NCBI GenBank assembly: GCA_036937835.1 | Contig: CM072863.1 | Span: 14,930,001-14,994,000, forward strand | Origin: Pampus argenteus | Lineage: Eukaryota > Chordata > Actinopteri > Scombriformes > Stromateidae | DNA: 64,000 nucleotides | Direction: 5' to 3' | Part shown: piece by piece, positions 11,301-23,435 of the stretch | Layout: each line of letters starts with the position of its first letter | How positions within the stretch are numbered: the stretch's first letter is position 1 | Notes under the pieces: generated by a model | Database searches by the model: none | The model's input: only the letters and a program-made list of their open reading frames with translations | Told to the model about the DNA's origin: nothing | Translations under genes and position numbers: made by a program

Positions 11301-14300
11301 TCAGTTTCTATGTTATGTTACTGTATTTGAGGACATTTTCTTGTGTATTATTATGCACATGCAACTTTCTAAATTAGAAAAAAAATATGATGTTTCGTGA
11401 TAGATACAGCAGGAGAGGAAGCAATGGAGCTGGATGAAGAGGACCTCATTGAAATCGCTGAGGAGGCAGATCTGATACAGGCGGAGCGGATTATTGAAGA
11501 CAACATTGGTCCCAGAGATGGTAGAGATGGCAGAAAGAAGGAAGACATGGAGGACGCTGTCAGAGCAGTGCAAGAACTGATGCTGGCCATGAACCTGGAT
11601 ACAGATGAATTACAGCCTCAGCAGAGTGAGGAAGGATGGGAGGTAAAATCAAGAGGAGACTTTCCATGTTGAGATTGTGATGAGTTTCATGAATTTTTAC
11701 AATCCCTTAATAAATTGATTGAGAATGTGATTATGTAGGGTGATGGTAGGTTGGTTTGGAGGGAGTAGATTAAGACATTAAGTGTCTTACTTAAAAGAAT
11801 AGTTAACTAAAAATATTTATATTATCAACTACTGAAGGCTATAAAGGTATTTGAAAAGTTTGTGTCTTGCTTGTGTGCAAAGGAGCTATAATCTGCTTGG
11901 ATTCACAGCAGTTACAGTGGATTCCAATGGCAACTCATTTTAAAATGTTCATAGAAACTTATTAAAGCACTCTATGCAGATGCAACCAGCCCAGAAGAAA
12001 AAGATGAAGAACAAAATCAGGAAAGAACTGGGGAAGAGTATGGCTATGACTGATGAAGAGGAAGAGAACGTTTTGGATATTTGGACTCTTAGTTCACAGG
12101 ACCGATGGCGACTCTATCGGTCAGTCTGCATCTGTGTTTGCCTTTTCTTTCCTTTGCTCACTATCTATGTACCTCATTCTTAACTCTAACTTAACATCAC
12201 TTCTCCTAGTACCTTACAATGCTGTCCTCCTTTCCTTTTTCTTCTTCTCATCCCCCAAGCAACCTCAGTCTAGTGGGAGAGTCTGTTCCCAGCGTGTATA
12301 ATTAAGTCAGCTTATCACTAGGAAAATGTATCCCAGGGGATCTTCTTACCTCAGAGTGCCAAGATGTATCTCCAAACTCTTATCACTGTGAAAACAGGAT
12401 CACAAGGACTCATGTTTACATAGTTGTAATTATCATTTTAATTAACCAATAGAGCAATTTCCTTTCAAGATAGATTCAATGTGTTTTGCTGTAATTGTTC
12501 AACAACACTGTAATACCAAGCATTATATTTATTTTTACCTTAGCACTGAGTATGGCTCTGTTATAAATTGACTTTGTATCTGCAGGTTGTGGGTGTCACG
12601 CTACAGAATAGAGCTTCGCACCAGAGCTCTAGAGTCTGAGCAGGCCTATCAGAACGCAGTGGACAGATTAGCTGATGTGAAACGTCATGAAAGCCTCTGT
12701 CTCCTCAAGGAAGCCACGGTACAGTATTATTATTTTTTTAAACATTTTTTGCTAATATCTAGATATAGTTTTGGCATTATTTACATTCACCTTTATTTGC
12801 CATTATTTGCAGCTAACATACTTGCCTGATGTACATTTTAAGCATACCCTGGAATTAAGGCAGTGGCATATCCCCTCAAAAAGTCATAATACTATCAAAC
12901 ATGTTGCTATTAACATTAGCAATATCACTTAGAGTGGCAGCAATACAACTGTTTGTGGTAACAGTATTAAACAGAAACAAACGGTATCAAACGGTAAGGA
13001 CGATATGCTAGTATTATGTTTAAATAATCTAACAGATAAACTGTCGATTAGGTTATTGGAATGACAACAACAGGGGCAGCCAAGTTCCGTAAGGCTCTAC
13101 AGGAAGTACGTCCATGTCTGGTGATTGTAGAAGAGGCTGCAGAGGTTCTCGAGGCCCACACTATCACCACATTGAGTCAAGCATGCCAGCACCTCATTCT
13201 CATTGGAGACCATCAGCAGGTAAGAGTCCAAACTGATAAATAGGCCAATGTTTCATGAACTGTTGGTGGACCTGTATCTATATATCTATCTATGGTATAT
13301 GTGCACTGATGTGTTTTAATAAGCCATCATCCCCTGACTAAAGTCACTATATTTATGTGCTGAGGTGATAATTTAAAGTACATCCTGTCATGGGGGGTTT
13401 GTGTATCTGTGTAGTTGTCCAGTGTCTTTGTGTGTTGCCTTGAGGGGGAATGGATGCTGGACAAAAAACATCGCATACCAGCCATTACAAGAGATAGAGA
13501 TGAGAAGAATGAGGAGTGGACTTCAGTAGACTATTACAACAACATGTCAGGGCTTGCCAAGGACATATGGCTAGGCAGCCTGTCTAGCAATCTGTAGTAT
13601 GTGTTCACAATTATACACACTTCTATCACACATCTCAATATTCTGTCTGAGCCTCGTCTTGCTGTGTAACTTCTGTCTGCTCCTTTCTAGTAGTTTATGC
13701 ATGCATTTATGCATGTATTTGACAAAACAAACAAAGTAGACTTATTACAGTTGTACTAAGTTGCCAAGCTTAGCAAGTATCAGAATGGAAAATAAAATAG
13801 CGTGAATAGAACTTGATCATTGCTTTTATTTTATCCTAGGCTCAGAAATCAATGACAATTTTCATACATCAGATACATCAGATTGATGTAAAAGTAATTT
13901 ACCACTGTTCTCTGGCCTCTTTTTACTCTTCTATACAAGTGGGGACTATTTAATGTGCCAGACACATGTTCAGTAAAAGTAAATAAATAAATAAATAACA
14001 ACATACCTCATTTAAAATTACTAGACAATTGAATTAGGTGTGTTAAAAAGCAGAAATGAAAAGCAATCACAATAAATCAGGTCAGTCTGTTTATTTTCTG
14101 GATTTAAAAAAATTTAAAAGTATTAATTTTGACTTTGTGAACAAGTGCAGCTTTGTTTTTATGGAACCTAAACTTAAACCTGTGCATGTAATGGAAGTAG
14201 ATGGATCACACTTTCTGAGTAAAATAAGCTTTGGCATTGTTGTGCTGTTCATTAATCACAGGTTTGGTGTTGAATCAAGCAGAACACAATGCTTCACATT

Positions 14301-17300
14301 TATACTAGAATTTGTCTTGCCTTCCCCACACCCCTCCCACATGCATGCACAATCACACTCTGTTCTCTAGATAAATTAGGTTTGCATACACATCCGTGCA
14401 TACACACACGAAGTGGCAAAACAGTAAAAACAGGACAGCAAAAGAACGTTATGAGTGAATTTGCACACATTCTATGTTCCCATCCAGTCCCCTTAGACGA
14501 GAAACCTAACTGAGAATCATGCCTTCTAGTCTTGCAGATAGTTTCTTCCAACTGTGTTTAAGCATTGTATAATGTCTACTAGAATTTAACTGCAAATGAC
14601 CTTAGGCATGTAAAAAACATCCTTCTATTCTTCACTGACATGGTTATGATCTTGTGCTCTGTAATACACTTAAATGTGCTAATTTAATACAGTAAACATG
14701 ACAAATTAACTGAATAGTCACCGGATGGAAGAGTCTGAAAGCTGGAAATAAGCAAGTTACTATATCAAGTTTTGGGTACACATATGCATACCATTATTAT
14801 GTGTTCTTTAAAAACTGGAAAAAGTTTCGAAAAATTATCACATGAAGGAAATTGCCTACTGACCATGAAAGCATTGTTTTAGCCCTGAGAAGCTCTCCAT
14901 TAAGCCACAGAAAGACCACAAGTTCCATATCAAGAATACATGACCACTAATTGTTAAGATCAAGTATGATGAACATGTGATTTCTTCCTGTAGCTGCGTC
15001 CCAGTGCCACCGTATATGAACTTGCTAAGAACTTCAGTCTGGAGATGTCTATGTTTGAGAGGCTGGTGAAGATGGGACTTCCTTTCGTCAGACTCAACTA
15101 TCAGGTTTGTGCTATTGCGTCTTTATCAGTCATTAAAAAGTAAAAAATCTTCAGATGAAAGCCTAGTCAAAGACATCATCCTTAAAAATGTCTCTTTGTT
15201 TGTCTGTGTTTGTTTGAGCATGTCGTTGTCGCCCTAAAAATGAGTAAAATGGGTAAAATTTGAACCCAATGATTTTTAGTGTTTATGTGTGACTAATGTT
15301 TATCTGTGCTTTTGTTTGTTCTTTCAGCATCGTATGAGGCCAGATATTGCCCGTCTTCTGACCCCACACATCTACTCGGATCTGGAAAACCATCCCTCTG
15401 TGTTGGACTATGACAACATCAAAGTGTGTATTGTATTTTCTCTCCTGCTGTGTCTCCATTCTGGTTGTTTTTCCTAGCAGTGAATATCTGTTTACTTGCC
15501 TGCATGGATAAAAAGTATCTGTATCAGTCTTTTAAAAAATGTAATATATTTTCAGTCAAAATCAGGAAATGCGTACAAGATTAAGAGTACAGAATTCAAA
15601 ATTGTATGATTCAAATAATAACATAGTCAATGTTTTTTTTTATTCTGTCTTGCAGGGCCTTAACACCAATGTATTCTTTGTGGAGCACAACCACCTAGAA
15701 GAAGAGATCAAAGATGGGAAAAGCCATCAGAACCGACATGAGGCCATGTTTGTAGTTGCTCTTTGCCGCTATCTTCTCTTTCAGGACTACAAACCAGAGC
15801 AAATTACCATCCTAACAACCTATACCGGCCAGCTCCACTGTCTGCGCAATTTTATGCCTGCTAGCCAATTCTCAGGGGTCAAAGTGCATGTAGTTGACAA
15901 GTACCAAGGAGAAGAGAATGACATTATCTTGTTGTCTCTGGTCCGCAGCAACCTACAGGGTAGAGTTGGCTTTTTGAACATCCCCAATCGTGTCTGTGTA
16001 GCCTTGTCCCGTGCCAAGAAAGGTCTCTACTGTATAGGCAACGGCGCAATGCTGAGTCAAGTCAAACTGTGGAGTAATATCTTCCACACCTTGAGGGAGA
16101 AGGACCAGGTTGGGAAGGCTCTGACCCTATGCTGTCAGAATCATCCAGATCGACAGGTAAAAGCTACTTGTGCTGAGGATTTCAAACAAGCCCCTGAGGG
16201 GGGCTGCACCCTACCTTGTGAGTTCCGTTTGGATTGTGGCCATGTTTGCTCAAGTGTCTGCCATCCCTATGACCAAGAGCACAAGAAGTACAAGTGTGGC
16301 AAGAAGTGCCAGAAGATTTTATGTGATCTGGGACACAGGTGCACACTTGTTTGCCATAAACCATGCCCAAAGAAATGTCCAGTGAAGGTGGAAAAGATCA
16401 TACCCCGATGTCAACACAAGCAGATGGTTCCTTGCCACCAGGACCCGAAGACATTTGCCTGCCAGGAGCCTTGTCAGAGAAAACTCCAGTGTGGACATCC
16501 ATGTGATTCATCCTGCGGTGAACCATGCACCAATATGTGCAAGGTAAAAGTCACTTTAAAACTAAGGTGCGGCCACAGCCAGCAAAACGCTTGCTTTTAT
16601 AATACTCTAAGAGAGGGGCCTGAATGTAAGAACCCATGTGAGCATCAGCTAAAATGCGGCCATGCCTGTCGTGGGACCTGTGGCACATGTTATCAGGGAC
16701 GCTTCCACTACCCCTGTTTTCACCAATGCGAGCGTCTCCTGATTTGCTCTCACAAATGTAGGGAGCCTTGCACACGTGATTGCCCCCCCTGTCAGAGACC
16801 ATGTGAGAATTGCTGTGTCCACAGCCGTTGTATGAAGCCATGTGGACAGCCCTGTGCTCCATGCATCGAGCCCTGTGCTTGGCAGTGCCCTCACCAAAGC
16901 TGTAGTAAACTTTGTCATGAGCCATGTGATCGTCCGCCATGCACCCAACCCTGTGCCAAGACCCTGGATTGTGGCCATGCATGCATAGGTCTTTGTGGAG
17001 ACAAATGTCCAAGCAAATGTCGCATCTGTGATAAAGATGAGGTCACAGAGATTTTCTTTGGCACTGAGGATGATCCTGAGGCTTGCTTCATTCAGCTAGA
17101 AGATTGCGGGCACATCATTGAGTACACAGCCATGGACATATACATGGGGATGGATGACATCAATCAGGCAAATGAGCAGGTGGCTATAAAACTGAAGGAA
17201 TGTCCAAAGTGTCGAACTCCAATCCGCAAGAATCTACGCTATGGATATCATATCAACCGCAGTCTAGCCGAGATAGAGATGGTAAAGAAGAAGATAAATG

Positions 17301-18100
17301 GGAATCATGCAGACATTGAAAAGCACAGGGTGGCCCTTCAAGAGCAGTGGAAGGACAACTTTCACATGTATGACTCGCATCCACAAGAATATATGCATAT
17401 CGAAAAAAGACTGAAAGCACCCTATCTCACAGCAAATGACCTGTGGGTCCAGGAAAACAAGATGGATTTCCTAATAAGGGTCAAGAAACTTCTGAAGATC
17501 AAAGAAGAAGAAATGTCATTGCTTCAAGGTTCTAAGTTTAGGAAGATTGTTGAGGAGTTTGTGTGCTGGCTCAATAATGGCCAACAGAAATTCACAGACC
17601 AGCAAGTCTTTGATTTGGAGAGGGAGCTACGGAGACTCAACCTTCTGGCTGAATTCAATACCCGTTGCCATCTGGCAAGCAAAAGAGGACAAAGTGACAA
17701 AATTCAATCTGAGGTCCAAACAACAGAAAACATTTTGGGAAAGCTGAGCCAATTTACTGAGCAAGATGAAGAAAGAGTAAAAGAAATCATAGAGGAGATG
17801 AACCAAAAGGTTCCACTTACAGGCTTGGGGATCAGTGAGGAGGAGAGAAAAATGATCGTCTCGGCTATAAAAATGCCATCTGGACACTGGCACAAATGCC
17901 CCAATGGCCATGTCTATCTTATAACAGACTGTGGGGGGGCTATGGAGAGTCGAATCTGCCCTGATTGTGATGCTACCATTGGTGGGGGCAATCACACACT
18001 GGCCAGTGGTAATCAGGTCGCCTCAGAGATGGATGGAGCACAGCACCCTGCTTGGTCTGAAGCCAACAACCTTCTAAACTTTGATCGACTTGACTTCTGA
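5303..18100 (+). CDS. znfx1: znfx1, NFX1-type zinc finger-containing protein 1 (complete, 18 coding exons)
   Basis: Coding exons: 5303-5351, 5451-6364, 6585-6819, 6925-7277, 7390-7569, 7972-8078, 9077-9315, 9483-9614, 9874-10022, 10260-10403, 10524-10638, 11404-11642, 11980-12119, 12586-12718, 13052-13219, 14994-15104, 15328-15423 and 15656-18100. Joined they make 5,949 nt, about 1,982 residues against roughly 1,918 in human. Order: an RG-rich disordered N terminus (about 22-210); an N-terminal ZNFX1 region; a superfamily 1 (UPF1-like) helicase with Walker A GPPGTGKT (688-695), Walker B VIVEEAAE (about 1067-1074), GDHQQLRP and HRMRP motifs, and VALSRAKKG near 1280; cysteine-rich NF-X1 fingers (about 1327-1625); a helical stretch; and a C-terminal RZ finger (about 1911-1948). 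In mammals ZNFX1 senses double-stranded RNA at mitochondria and supports antiviral defence; in worms the orthologue acts in germ granules. The ATG at 5309 has the better context (ACCATGG), so translation may start two codons later. Confidence 0.95.
5480..6010 (+). repeat. Purine-rich RG/GGR-coding tract in znfx1 exon 3
   Basis: About 530 bases almost free of pyrimidine runs (GGGAGAGG-type repeats) encode an Arg/Gly-rich low-complexity segment with many RGG, GRG and RGR motifs. Such segments usually bind RNA and promote condensate formation. It is part of the coding exon, not a separate gene. Long pyrimidine-strand frames opposite it (Pro/Leu/Ser-rich) are shadows. Confidence 0.8.
8515..8642. 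repeat. (AAAAT)n microsatellite in a znfx1 intron
   Basis: About 24 near-perfect tandem copies of the pentamer AAAAT lie in the intron between exons 8078 and 9077. A frame opposite it (repeated FILFY) is a repeat artefact. Confidence 0.95.
13220..14993 (+). other. znfx1 long intron with an in-phase cryptic ORF
   Basis: This intron splits the helicase motif GDHQQ|LRPS. At 13445-13597, after a pyrimidine-rich AG, there is an open stretch of 50 codons (starting GEWMLDKKHR) that continues the phase of the previous exon and then stops at TAG (13595-13597). The next exon joins perfectly without it, so it is not part of the main protein. It could be an alternative last exon or chance. The rest of the intron shows nothing recognisable. 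Confidence 0.4.
15656..18100 (+). other. znfx1: znfx1 large last exon: helicase C-terminus, NF-X1 fingers, RZ finger
   Basis: One 815-codon exon carries the second RecA-like domain (DKYQGEENDI near residue 1249 and VALSRAKKG), about 300 residues of repeated Cys/His fingers with CGHxC spacing typical of the NF-X1 family, a charged helical region (about 1690-1900), and a final GHWHKCPNGH...CPDC module. I assign that module to the RZ-type zinc finger shared with RNF213. The frame is open throughout with no lesion. The stop TGA is at 18098-18100. Confidence 0.9.
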
Positions 18101-18261
18101 AAGCCATCAAAGTCTGGTTTTAGTCGCTTTCAGTCCTAACTGTTAGTTGTAAGACCTCTGAACGGCAGGTTGTGGTTCTACTGTAGTAATCACTTTGATT
18201 CATACTTTTCTTTGATTCTCTATAGTTTTTCAAATTTGCATATTCACATTAGTTAAAGGTA

Positions 18262-18267
18262 AATAAA
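18262..18267 (+). terminator. znfx1 polyadenylation signal
   Basis: A canonical AATAAA lies 162 bases after the stop codon. Other A/T-rich candidates lie further on (for example AATAAA near 18736), so alternative 3' ends are possible. Confidence 0.55.
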
Positions 18268-18778
18268 GAAGTTATTACTTATATATCTATTCATTGTAAA
18301 GGATATAGGATTGATGGGGCAGAGCACTTGAGATCACATTCTTCTTGAATGAAATTAACTTGTGACACCTTTTATTGTAAATACAGACTTGAGTATTAAT
18401 ACACTCGTAAATATCTTTTACATTAAAAAATATTCACTTTGCTTTCTATCATGAACTGATGTGAACAGCTGGGACTTCTAGTTCATGAGGGTTTTGGCAT
18501 GTGATGTTCAAAACGTGGTGGATAGTGTTTTTTGTTTTCAAAAATATATTTTGCAGCTTGTCGAAGACTAAATTTTGGATATTAACTTGCTGAATGATTG
18601 GTCAAATATTAACTGTTCCTCAGATATGTTCAAGGGTCATTGTCCTGTTTCTTAACAATAGGTGGCAGTAAAACACTGTAAAAAAAAAACACAACATAAC
18701 TTGATTGTTATCATGCTTGCAATATACTCAAGCATAATAAAAAGTAGCTGAATCTATGAGCACATTCTTGTCTTCTTA

Positions 18779-18783
<5 letters not shown>

Positions 18784-18824
<41 letters not shown>
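18784..18824. repeat. (AC)n microsatellite
   Basis: About 20 perfect AC dinucleotides. Confidence 0.97.
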
Positions 18825-18827
<3 letters not shown>

Positions 18828-18976
18828 AGCAGTGTCTCCTTAGTGATGGGGTTATATGATGTTTATATTTTGAATATTGACCTTCATAGGCCCAGGCTAA
18901 GATCAGCAGAAGTACTGATTAACAGCTGCTACAAGACGTGTGTATGAAGACACATGCACAAAAACAACAATCATCA

Positions 18977-18978
<2 letters not shown>

Positions 18979-19007
<29 letters not shown>
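18979..19007. repeat. (TC)n microsatellite
   Basis: About 14 perfect TC dinucleotides. Confidence 0.95.
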
Positions 19008-19008
<1 letters not shown>

Positions 19009-19495
19009 ACACACAGAGCTGGTATCAATAAGCGTTAATCATTTGTGTCTCTAACTGGACATCATTGCAAGAGAAGCCAAAGAAACATTACTGAAATAGC
19101 TACAATTCCTCATCTCTACTGTACAGGACTCACAGTCGCTGAGTTTCATTTTGACATTTTGTAGCAGCTTGCATCACTTTATTACATGATGAATGTGTAC
19201 CTGTCACAAAAAACAGCTCCAATGCAAACTGCGCAGTCTGCAGGGAGAAAAGGGAACAACAAAAATGTGCTGTCAAAACAAGTGTTAAAATTGAGCAAAC
19301 TTTAAAAGCCACTCTCTCAGTATTTATAGGATCCAAGCACCAGGCTGAGAGAGCTGGAACGAAAGGAGGGACTGCAGAAAAATGGTAATATCCTACAGGA
19401 CAGACTGTCTCATCTATCATGTCAGGTGGCCTTAAAATATGTTACTGTCAGAGCTTCAGCAAGTCTGGCCCCGCAATAAAAACTACAATGTCGCG

Positions 19496-19520
19496 CCCCC
19501 CCCCCCCCCCCCCCCCCCCC
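19496..19520. repeat. Poly-C tract (25 C)
   Basis: An uninterrupted cytosine run; its length may be unreliable in the assembly. It could form an i-motif, or a quadruplex on the other strand. Confidence 0.95.
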
Positions 19521-21215
19521 ATTGTACAATATGTGGTTTGATTACTGTCTCTAGCAGAACTGATAAGACTGTGTGGGTGGAAAAAGCATCGTTGAAACAA
19601 GAAGGAGCTGATACACCAAGCACTGATCTGTGAAGAGAAATAAGTGCAGGGAATGTGAAAAGGAAGATTCTCTTTAAAGGTGCGATCCATTCAAACTACA
19701 ACAAAGATAACAAAGTGGATTGTTTTGTGTTTCTGTGCTTTTGGTGTGAAATCATTGTCATAACTGTAACATGAACACAAACTTGTTAACAAGTGATGAA
19801 GTCTGATGACACAGACATTTACATAGAATAGTATTTTAATACTTCTATTGAAAAGCTGCATATTTGTAAATGTAAATTTTTTTTTACCAAAGGATACTAA
19901 ATTAGGACTTTTTGATAGGTTTATCACAACAGTTATGTTGTATGTATATAATATATATGCATATAAATTTTAAATTGACAATCTGTAGTAATATGGTTTA
20001 TGGAGAGCTACAGTGAGAATAACAACTATATGTTGCAATTAAAACAACAATTATTCGCTGGACATTTCTTTGGGCATGGATTATGGCGAAGGCTACTAGA
20101 AAGCAAAGGCACTAAATTAAGTCAGACGATGTAGGTTTATTTGCATAATTTTACCTGATGTAGATGTTTTATTGTGGATCTTGCAGATTAGGCAGATACT
20201 AAATGGCTGTGGTTTATCTTGTTTCTGGCTGATACAAAAATCTTAGCTGAAAACCGACTCCTGAACAGTTGTTTCAAACATACTTTCATACAGAAGTGAC
20301 AAAGCAAACTCCAAAGCAGCGAGCGAGATCTTTATGTTGAATTTAAACAGGAGTTAATGTCGGAAAGTATAAATACCCTTTCTTAAGATTCTTAAAATCC
20401 CCAAGGTCTCTGGAAAATATAAAGGCTTATCAGAGGGTCCGCAGCCTAATGACAAATGTCTAGGAGATGAGTATCATATTTAGTTTGAATGTAAGAATCT
20501 AAACATAATGAGTAATAGTGAAAAGTAATATTTAAAATTGACAATCTTAAATATGTTCTACAATTGATTTTTGTTGCACATAATTCCTACACATAATTGT
20601 TTTGTCATTTCTGTACTACCTATTTGTTTGCTTTCAACATCATTAAACTGTGGTAATGAGTCAATATTATCTGAATCTCAAACAATGTAAAACATTTTCA
20701 CATCTTTGCAATGAGAATGTAAAGAAAAAAACAACAACAACTGAGTATTACTCTGATCCTGAGTAAATGCAGCAAGGTCTATATTCACAGAATGAATGGT
20801 TGATATTATTATTGCTTATTAATGTTCCCTTAGAGGCATTTCATCAGTAAACCTGTGAGTGAGGTCCAAAGTTTCTCTTTAACACAGGCTACTCTGAAAC
20901 TGTATCTATGAAACTGATAAAGTTTCATAGATGAAATACACAAAAACCTTGCTCTTTCAGCAAAGCTGAGATTAGCTTTCTAAATCATGTCACCTTCAAG
21001 CATCTTCATGGGTGATGAACCATATCTCTAGGTTAAATAATAAATGAGGGGTTGTTTACATAACAGAGAAGTTCCTTTTTAACTTTTTTACTGCGCTGCA
21101 TAATTGGAACACATTTTTTGCACTCAAGTTATTACACGCATCTTACAAATACAGCGGCTTAATTATACAAATTTTCTTACAATAATCACAGAATTTCATT
21201 TAATAAAAAAAGCCT

Positions 21216-21220
<5 letters not shown>

Positions 21221-21255
<35 letters not shown>

Positions 21256-21258
21256 TAT
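21221..21258. repeat. (TA)n microsatellite
   Basis: TA dinucleotides with one interruption (ATATAC ATATATAT). Confidence 0.95.
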
Positions 21259-23081
21259 GTACTTTGAAATCCATTCAGCCGCATTCCACTTCAATTCATT
21301 TTTGTCCTCTACAGATGGTTATACTCCTCAAAGTTCTCAGTCCTCTTGTCACTCTTCCCAAGGCTGCCTCCAGTTTTGATAAAAAGGAGTCTGTTTAACA
21401 CAAGTTTATGAAATAAATGACAGTCTTCACACTTTCATTAAGTGTCATCTTTCCTCTCTTTTCGCCACTGGCTTAAATTCCCTCCAAAATTGTCACCTCA
21501 GCTGAGTAGATCACAGGACTTTCCTCCATCTAGTCAGGCTCAACTGGCCTTGTTTCTCTGGCCACGATTCCACCTCAGGCTTTGGTCTCTGTTAACATCA
21601 AGTGGCAAGTACCACAACTTAAGGCTGAAGCTAAAGTGGAAGTCCCTAAAAGTGCAATACCAGTGATGATTGCTAAATGCTGGCTCCAAAATGCATTGGC
21701 TCCAGTTGACTCCCATTGAAAAAGCATCAACTTCTCTCATGAAATACTAAGTTAATACATTTTTTCAATGAGTCATTATAGTCTTAATCACTAAATTCAG
21801 GCCTTCTAATAAGTGTGCTGGTGGTCATTTTGGAAATGATTGCTCTGTTGATAAGATTTAAAGACAAATAACAGCTTTGATGTCTGCGGTGTGGGAGTTG
21901 ATTGACAGCTGTGATTGACAGTTTGCTCCCCGGGTCTGGGACTATTGTTGCGATATTTGAGTAAGTTTAATGTCCTGACTCCAAACAGAAAAACTGCATC
22001 TCTGGCTCCAATGCAAATCAATGAAATATGTCACACTTTGATGCGTCCATCTTTATATAACTATAGTTAACATGCTGTTGAATTTGATTGATACTCATCT
22101 ATGACAGCAAGAAAGAGGAAAAGGCAGATAAGGAGACAAACACAACACATAGAAAGAACAAGAAATAGAGACAAAATCAAGTGAGAAATAGTCAGATTGG
22201 ATAGGAAGGGGGTGTGCTGGACTGATTGATTGGTTGGCTTTCAGTCCACCAGAGAGAAATGTACTCTGCTGATATGGGGAGAGAGACAGAAAAGAGGAGA
22301 ATGAAGCAAATTTATTTGTTACATATAATCATATAAGGTACAATCACAGTGAAATGTGATCTTGTCATTTCCTCCAATGTGTGCACTAAAAAGAGTTTAA
22401 ATAGAATAGAAATAGTAATAAATAAATGTGTATGATTGAAGGGAAAAACACAAGAACGAAACAGAACAAGGACAAAAACAAGACTTTTCTTCTTATTTAC
22501 CTTGAGGAGGACAGTCTTTACCACTGCCTCATTCAGCTTCCCAGCGGAGACAGACCAGATGTGCCTATCCAACTTGCTCATCTTTGCCCTGACCTGCCAT
22601 ACAAGTCCATTCTTGATCTGAAGTAAATGGGGTAGTTTGACTGATACTCCTAATGGACCAGTGAAGATGATAAGGAGATAGATATAAATGATATAAATCC
22701 AGACAGACAGGAAGAGGAAAAAGCAAGACAAAAACAAACCAAAGCTATATTATGAGTGAGAAAAAAATGTGGATTAAGGAGGAACTAAAAATATGCGGCC
22801 GATGTTACAGACTAAAGTTTTCAGGCTGAGCTCTATTGTCAAACTTGGCCTAACTGTCAGACATTGTCACTTTCAGTGGTGCTTACAATGTGATGATGTG
22901 AGGCAGACCATTTCTACAGTACAAATGTTGTCACTTGATATTTATGGTAACACAATATAAGCTTGTAATCACATTTTTGTTATACTTTGACATTTTTATC
23001 TACATGGTGATGTTATTTCATGTACTTTTGGAAAAAAATGTGTCAGTCTTATGGACATTTTATAAGATTTAGAAGTCACCT

Positions 23082-23107
23082 GGGGGGTGGGGTGGGGGTG
23101 GGGGGGG
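23082..23107 (+). other. Strong G-quadruplex motif
   Basis: Four G runs of 4 to 8 bases are separated by single T loops (G6 T G4 T G5 T G8). This pattern is known to favour very stable parallel quadruplexes. Formation in cells is inference. Confidence 0.8.
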
Positions 23108-23362
23108 TTAAATACTTTAGAGTCTGGTAATATGTCAGACACACAACCTGTGGTTTTAATTGGTGCTTAATTGCAGCTTGGGCAGTACATTAATATCTTA
23201 TTACCTTGGCCCTCTCTTGAGATAGTAGTCAGGCAACTTCTCGTGGGGAATGTGTCATTACATCAAAACTTTGATTAAGGCAGTAGGAAAAGCACAGACT
23301 CTGATCACATTTTGTTCATCTTCCAGGCTGATTTAAATGTAAATTCATTTTTTTTATTTCAG

Positions 23363-23435
23363 CTCCTCCCACCATTACAGTGTCTTGCTATGTGAGCAGG
23401 GAGGCCGTTGAAGGCAAGAGGGTGATTTTGCCCAG
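23363..23435 (+). other. Candidate coding exon of an unidentified gene
   Basis: A long pyrimidine tract and AG (23361-23362) precede 73 bases that end at AG|GTAAGC. Only one of three frames is open; it reads PPTITVSCYVSREAVEGKRV followed by ILP, with split codons at both ends (phase 1 in, phase 2 out). The ITVSC...EGKRV pattern resembles the start of an immunoglobulin-like domain, but I cannot name the family. I found no sister exons nearby, so it may belong to a gene with very long introns, or be a chance match. Confidence 0.3.

Larger units (their letters stand above)
18268..23362. other. Intergenic region downstream of znfx1
   Basis: No convincing gene. Contents: (CA)n at 18784-18824, (CT)n at 18979-19007, a 25-base C run at 19496-19520, (TA)n at 21221-21258, a sequence near 21650-22020 that resembles a dispersed fish repeat (low confidence), and a G-quadruplex-forming run at 23082-23107. 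The short open frames are scattered and show no family resemblance. Confidence 0.6.

Noticed and set aside
16551..17012. Minus-strand 153-codon frame within znfx1
   Set aside because: Shadow of the Cys-rich zinc finger coding sequence.
22312..22737. 141-codon minus-strand frame with hydrophobic segments
   Set aside because: No recognisable family, AT-rich codon content, no splice or start support; most likely chance.
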